From assembly GCA_903920925.1 (NCBI GenBank), contig CAIXOA010000117.1, forward strand, positions 1 through 14,947: a stretch of 14,947 nucleotides of DNA. The letters are read 5' to 3'. Source of the stretch: an uncultured Microcaldota archaeon (GTDB lineage: Archaea > Micrarchaeota > Micrarchaeia > Anstonellales > Bilamarchaeaceae). This document shows positions 12,515 through 14,947 of this stretch, piece after piece. Numbering within the stretch: the stretch's first letter is position 1; every line of letters begins with the position of its first letter. A program made the position numbers and the translations under genes. The notes beneath the pieces were generated by a model. The model ran no database searches, was not told the origin of the DNA, and saw only the letters and a list, made by a program, of their open reading frames with translations.

Positions 12515-12759
12515 TCTATTTTCCTCCTAAGCTCCTCCACCGCGTTCGCCACCTCCTTCCCCTTTTCGGTGAGGGTGACGGTCTTTTTCTTACCCGCGCT
12601 CTGGATTGTGGCCAATCCCTTCTGCTGCAGCAATTTCATCAGGTGGGTGATGTAGACATAGGTTGTGCCCGTCTCCTTCGCAATGTCTGAGAGATAGGTG
12701 GACCTGCCCTTGAGGAGAATGAGGGCCTTTGCCGGCTTGTCGCGCAGAAGGAATCCCAT
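12511..12759 (-). CDS. Winged-helix DNA-binding protein
   Basis: This 82-residue protein has a MarR-like winged helix. KALILLKGRSTYLSDIAKETGTTYVYITHLMKLLQQKGLA gives the helix-turn-helix, and KKKTVTLTEKGKEVANAVEELRR gives the wing and the last helix. It is likely an autoregulating repressor or activator. It overlaps the hydrolase start (ATGA) and shares a promoter region with the divergent gene at 12833. The TATA-like box lies 27 bp before its ATG, suggesting a leaderless transcript. Confidence 0.82.
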   Translation of the reverse strand: MGFLLRDKPAKALILLKGRSTYLSDIAKETGTTYVYITHLMKLLQQKGLATIQSAGKKKTVTLTEKGKEVANAVEELRRKIE

Positions 12760-12781
12760 GGGATGAATTGGCGGGCATTGG

Positions 12782-12789
12782 AATAAAAA
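12782..12789 (-). promoter_or_regulatory. TATA-like box of the winged-helix/hydrolase operon
   Basis: TTTTTATT on the minus strand is centred 27 bp before the ATG at 12759. The same AT stretch could serve the divergent gene on the plus strand, leaving a leader of about 20 bases. Confidence 0.4.
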
Positions 12790-12832
12790 GGTTTTTGGGA
12801 AAAGAGGTTGCTAGTTCGGGTGGGAATTCTAG

Positions 12833-14470
12833 ATGGCAGTGCCTAATCAGGAAGCGAAAACGAGGCAGCTTGCAGTTTCTCAGGCTCCAGTGGAAAAAAG
12901 GCAGTGCGGAAAATGCCCGTTCGCAAAGGAGAATGGGTACAACCTGGTGGAGAGGCCGCTCGTTCTGGTGGACAGGGAAGGAAAGGCACACACACTCCAC
13001 GGCTACGTGAGGGAGGGCGGAAACTGGCTGGATGGGATGCTGAGCATCCTGAAGCAGAACGGGGCTGCGGCGGAGAAGATATACCTGCCTGGTTGCGGAT
13101 GGGGAATAAGCGCTGCGGTACTGAGGGACGGCACCTTAATCCAGAACCCCCACGGCTATTTCGACGGGATGCTGCCGGTTGCAACGATGGGCAGCGACAA
13201 GACCGAATTGAACTTCGCAAACATAAGGATAGGGAACCAGAGCGTCTTAATTAAGGACGAAACCCCAAAATGCCCGGTGGGGAACTCCCTGGTCAATACC
13301 GAGGGGCTCGTATTCGGAAAGGGGGAATATGGAGAAATGGACCCGAATTCAGGGACGATAAGCTGGGGAAGCATCAACATTCCCGGGGCATCCATGCGCC
13401 CGCTTCTTGGGAGGGCGCCTTCATATCTTCTGCCGCAGATTGAGCAGGGGTTGGTCGTCCTCCCGAACCCAATGGCAGGTTTCCAGCAGAACCCGCTGGT
13501 TGGGGCACGGGGATACGATGCAATTGCTTTCAGGAAGATGGAAATAAGGGAAAATCATTCTTACTCGGGGCAGGATACTGTGGAATGCGCGGCGAGTGCG
13601 ATGGCCCCTGCCCCATTGGCTCAGGAGTTTTTTGCGCAGCCACTGGTGCAAGCCGGAAATCTGCCCGCGCAGGAGATTCGGATTGAAAGAATTGAAATCA
13701 TTAAGGTTAGAAAGGAGCCGGAAAGGCGGGAGGAGATTAAATGCGCGGAGGAAAAACCTGCGGTTGTGGAGATGAGGCATTCTCTTCCTGCAGAACTGCC
13801 TGCGCAGGAAGCAAGGATTGAACTCTCATTTAAGGAAAACGTGGTTTGGAAAGCTGATGCGCCCAGGGAAGAGAGAAAACCGGAAGAAAGGAGGGACGCG
13901 GAGGGGAAAAGAACCGGGAAAAAGGAACTGCCTGCGCAGACTAATGTGAAGAGGGCGGATATTCCGGTTGATCCATCCCCGTTCATCATGCATGATGCAA
14001 GAACCCAGAGGTCTGGAAGGAGGGCGGATCTTGCCAACTGGAAGGTTTGGCTTCCGGAAATGCCGAAGAGAATGAAAAGGAGAAAGGCGAAGGCAGATGA
14101 ACTGCCTAAGGAATTCGGGCAGAATAAGAGGGCGCCGGGGGAGGCGCGAAAGGGCAGGAGAAAAGTAATTTCTGAAATAGATCCCGGGGATGCGAAGGAA
14201 ATGCCCGGGAAAAGGAAGGCACGGAAGCAGAATGTTTTGGCAACGGAAATGAAGGTTGCAAAGGCGAAGCGTGCGAAGGAAAAAAGGGAGAAGAAATTTA
14301 CGGAAGAATTGCGTACACGAAAAACGGAGCAGAAGAAGAGGATAAAGGAAAAAAGGGCCGGAATGGCGGCTGAGAGGAGGAAGCGCAGCAATTATGCGGA
14401 AAAATACCTCCTAACGAAGAAGGCGGGAAAACAGAAGATAAGGAATTGGATCTCCATCAGCAGAAGATAA
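12833..14470 (+). CDS. Protein of unknown function with basic C-terminal tail
   Basis: I do not recognise this 545-residue protein. Residues 1-240 look globular, with CGKCPF (Cys 25 and 28) and an NPHGYFDG segment. After a linker, residues 275-380 carry ELPAQ-like repeats, and residues 395-545 are extremely rich in Lys, Arg and Glu (PKRMKRRKAKADELPKE, KAKRAKEKREKKF, RTRKTEQKKRIKEKR). Such a tail may form a charged helix or bind nucleic acids or ribosomal RNA, which is inference. GGGTGGG (12819-12825) lies several bases before the ATG. The only transmembrane-like sequence is in the antisense ORF, which is not a gene. Confidence 0.7.
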   Translation: MAVPNQEAKTRQLAVSQAPVEKRQCGKCPFAKENGYNLVERPLVLVDREGKAHTLHGYVREGGNWLDGMLSILKQNGAAAEKIYLPGCGWGISAAVLRDGTLIQNPHGYFDGMLPVATMGSDKTELNFANIRIGNQSVLIKDETPKCPVGNSLVNTEGLVFGKGEYGEMDPNSGTISWGSINIPGASMRPLLGRAPSYLLPQIEQGLVVLPNPMAGFQQNPLVGARGYDAIAFRKMEIRENHSYSGQDTVECAASAMAPAPLAQEFFAQPLVQAGNLPAQEIRIERIEIIKVRKEPERREEIKCAEEKPAVVEMRHSLPAELPAQEARIELSFKENVVWKADAPREERKPEERRDAEGKRTGKKELPAQTNVKRADIPVDPSPFIMHDARTQRSGRRADLANWKVWLPEMPKRMKRRKAKADELPKEFGQNKRAPGEARKGRRKVISEIDPGDAKEMPGKRKARKQNVLATEMKVAKAKRAKEKREKKFTEELRTRKTEQKKRIKEKRAGMAAERRKRSNYAEKYLLTKKAGKQKIRNWISISRR

Positions 14471-14492
14471 TCAATAAAAAGTGTTGTGCTGC

Positions 14493-14500
14493 TTTTATAT
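14493..14500 (+). promoter_or_regulatory. TATA-like box of the tRNA gene
   Basis: TTTTATAT is centred about 35 bp before the first base of tRNA-Lys, consistent with an archaeal tRNA promoter and a short 5' leader removed by RNase P. Confidence 0.5.
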
Positions 14501-14531
14501 TCTGCTTTCTGATTCCTTCAAAGCAGGAATT

Positions 14532-14606
14532 GGGCCTGTAGCTCAGCTTGGTCAGAGCGCCGGACTCTTAATCCGGGTGTCGGGGGTTCAAATCCCCTCA
14601 GGCCCG
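14532..14606 (+). tRNA. tRNA-Lys (anticodon CTT)
   Basis: A perfect seven-base-pair acceptor stem (GGGCCTG/CAGGCCC) is followed by a D arm (GCTC/GAGC), an anticodon stem CCGGA/TCCGG with loop CTCTTAA, and a T arm GGGGG-TTCAAAT-CCCCT. The anticodon is CTT, reading AAG for lysine. The base after the acceptor stem is G. The 3' CCA is not encoded, so it must be added after transcription. No intron is present. Confidence 0.95.
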
Positions 14607-14617
14607 CTAGAGAAAAC

Positions 14618-14682
14618 GCGGGGAGAGCGCTCCGCTATTTTTCCTGCGGGAAAAATGCGCACAGTTTCGCTAGGGCGAAACT
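14618..14682 (+). other. Cluster of hairpins after the tRNA
   Basis: Three possible stems occur in 65 bases. The first is an imperfect GGAG/CTCC stem (14622-14633). The second is ATTTTTCC-TGCG-GGAAAAAT (14637-14656). The third is AGTTTCGC-TAGG-GCGAAACT (14663-14682). The last two are perfect eight-base-pair stems with four-base loops. They may terminate or process the tRNA transcript. The rest of 14683-14785 shows nothing recognisable. Confidence 0.5.
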
Positions 14683-14789
14683 ATTGCCCCCATTTTCCTC
14701 TACGTTTCTGACCCCCTCCCACTTCACTCTGCAACTCTTTGAACGTCCTCCTTACGCAATGCACCAGCACCCACGTATGCCACCCATCC

Positions 14790-14797
14790 TTATAAAT
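14790..14797 (+). promoter_or_regulatory. TATA-like box of the dCTP deaminase gene
   Basis: TTATAAAT is centred 26 bp before the ATG at 14819, again the leaderless spacing. Confidence 0.55.
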
Positions 14798-14818
14798 TTT
14801 CTTCTCCCATCCAAACCT

Positions 14819-14947
14819 ATGCTGCTCTCCAACTCCGACATAAGGGAATATCTGAAGAATGGAAAAATCAGGATAAAGCCGCTGAAAGATGAGCAGATAA
14901 GCTCCGCCTCCGTGGACCTCACGCTCGGAAACAAATTCTGGTTCTTC
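14819..14947 (+). CDS. dcd: dCTP deaminase, N-terminal part
   Basis: The first 43 codons read MLLSNSDIREYLKNGKI, then IKPLKDEQISSASVDLTLGN. The LLSxxDIxxYL start and SSASVDLTLG segment are typical of the dCTP deaminase/dUTPase family, which makes dUTP (or dUMP in bifunctional archaeal members) for dTTP synthesis. The window ends before the catalytic Glu region, so mono- and bifunctional types cannot be separated. A well-placed TATA-like box supports the start. Confidence 0.85.
   Translation, partial: MLLSNSDIREYLKNGKIRIKPLKDEQISSASVDLTLGNKFWFF

Noticed and set aside
13621..14391. A 256-codon minus-strand ORF that looks membrane-like (many Phe, Leu, Ser)
   Set aside because: It is the antisense of Lys/Arg/Glu-rich codons (AAG, GAA read backwards as Phe, Leu, Ser), so its apparent hydrophobicity is an artefact.
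14481..14711. A 76-codon plus-strand ORF
   Set aside because: It runs through the tRNA-Lys gene, whose translation always gives a VAQLGQSAG-like peptide.

Overview
The window looks like chromosomal DNA of an archaeon, probably a DPANN-type lineage with a compact genome (phylum not determinable here). Supporting signs are archaeal isoprenoid and lipid genes (HMG-CoA reductase, geranylgeranyl reductase), a GPT-family dolichyl/archaeal lipid sugar-phosphate transferase, DUF92 and RtcA proteins, TATA-like boxes about 26-29 bp before several start codons (leaderless genes), GGTG-type ribosome binding sites, very tight gene packing, and a tRNA gene with no encoded CCA.

Layout. 1-2792 (+): the 3' part of HMG-CoA reductase, a polytopic membrane protein, and a GPT-family transferase, forming one lipid/glycan operon. 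2778-5345 (-): a packed operon of a small unknown protein, RtcA, a DUF92 membrane protein and a sugar-nucleotidyltransferase. A shared TATA box near 5383 separates it from a small winged-helix gene (5409-5735, +).

5785-8116 (+) is the most striking part: a diversity-generating retroelement (DGR). A target protein gene carries a variable repeat (VR, 6384-6470). A template repeat (TR, 6878-6970) lies in the non-coding stretch downstream. A DGR-class reverse transcriptase follows, with YVDD and LGNLTSQ motifs. All 11 VR/TR differences in the 93-bp core fall on TR adenines, the hallmark of adenine-directed mutagenic retrohoming. Three more A-site differences follow immediately. The reverse transcriptase is split by a one-base frameshift at a run of nine C, no Avd accessory gene is visible, and the VR is not at the C-terminus of its protein.

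8117-9800 (+): a structured intergenic region, a 2[4Fe-4S] ferredoxin and a geranylgeranyl reductase, a likely redox pair for saturating archaeal lipids. 9797-11140 (-): a GAF-GGDEF protein with an intact GGEEF site, unusual for an archaeon. 11226-11889 (+): a 30-residue extremely acidic microprotein and an unknown, probably beta-rich protein. 11867-12759 (-): a winged-helix regulator and a metallo-beta-lactamase-fold hydrolase. The hydrolase gene contains an in-frame 53-bp palindromic insertion. 12833-14470 (+): an unknown protein with a strongly basic tail. The window ends with tRNA-Lys(CTT), a hairpin cluster, and the first 43 codons of dCTP deaminase.
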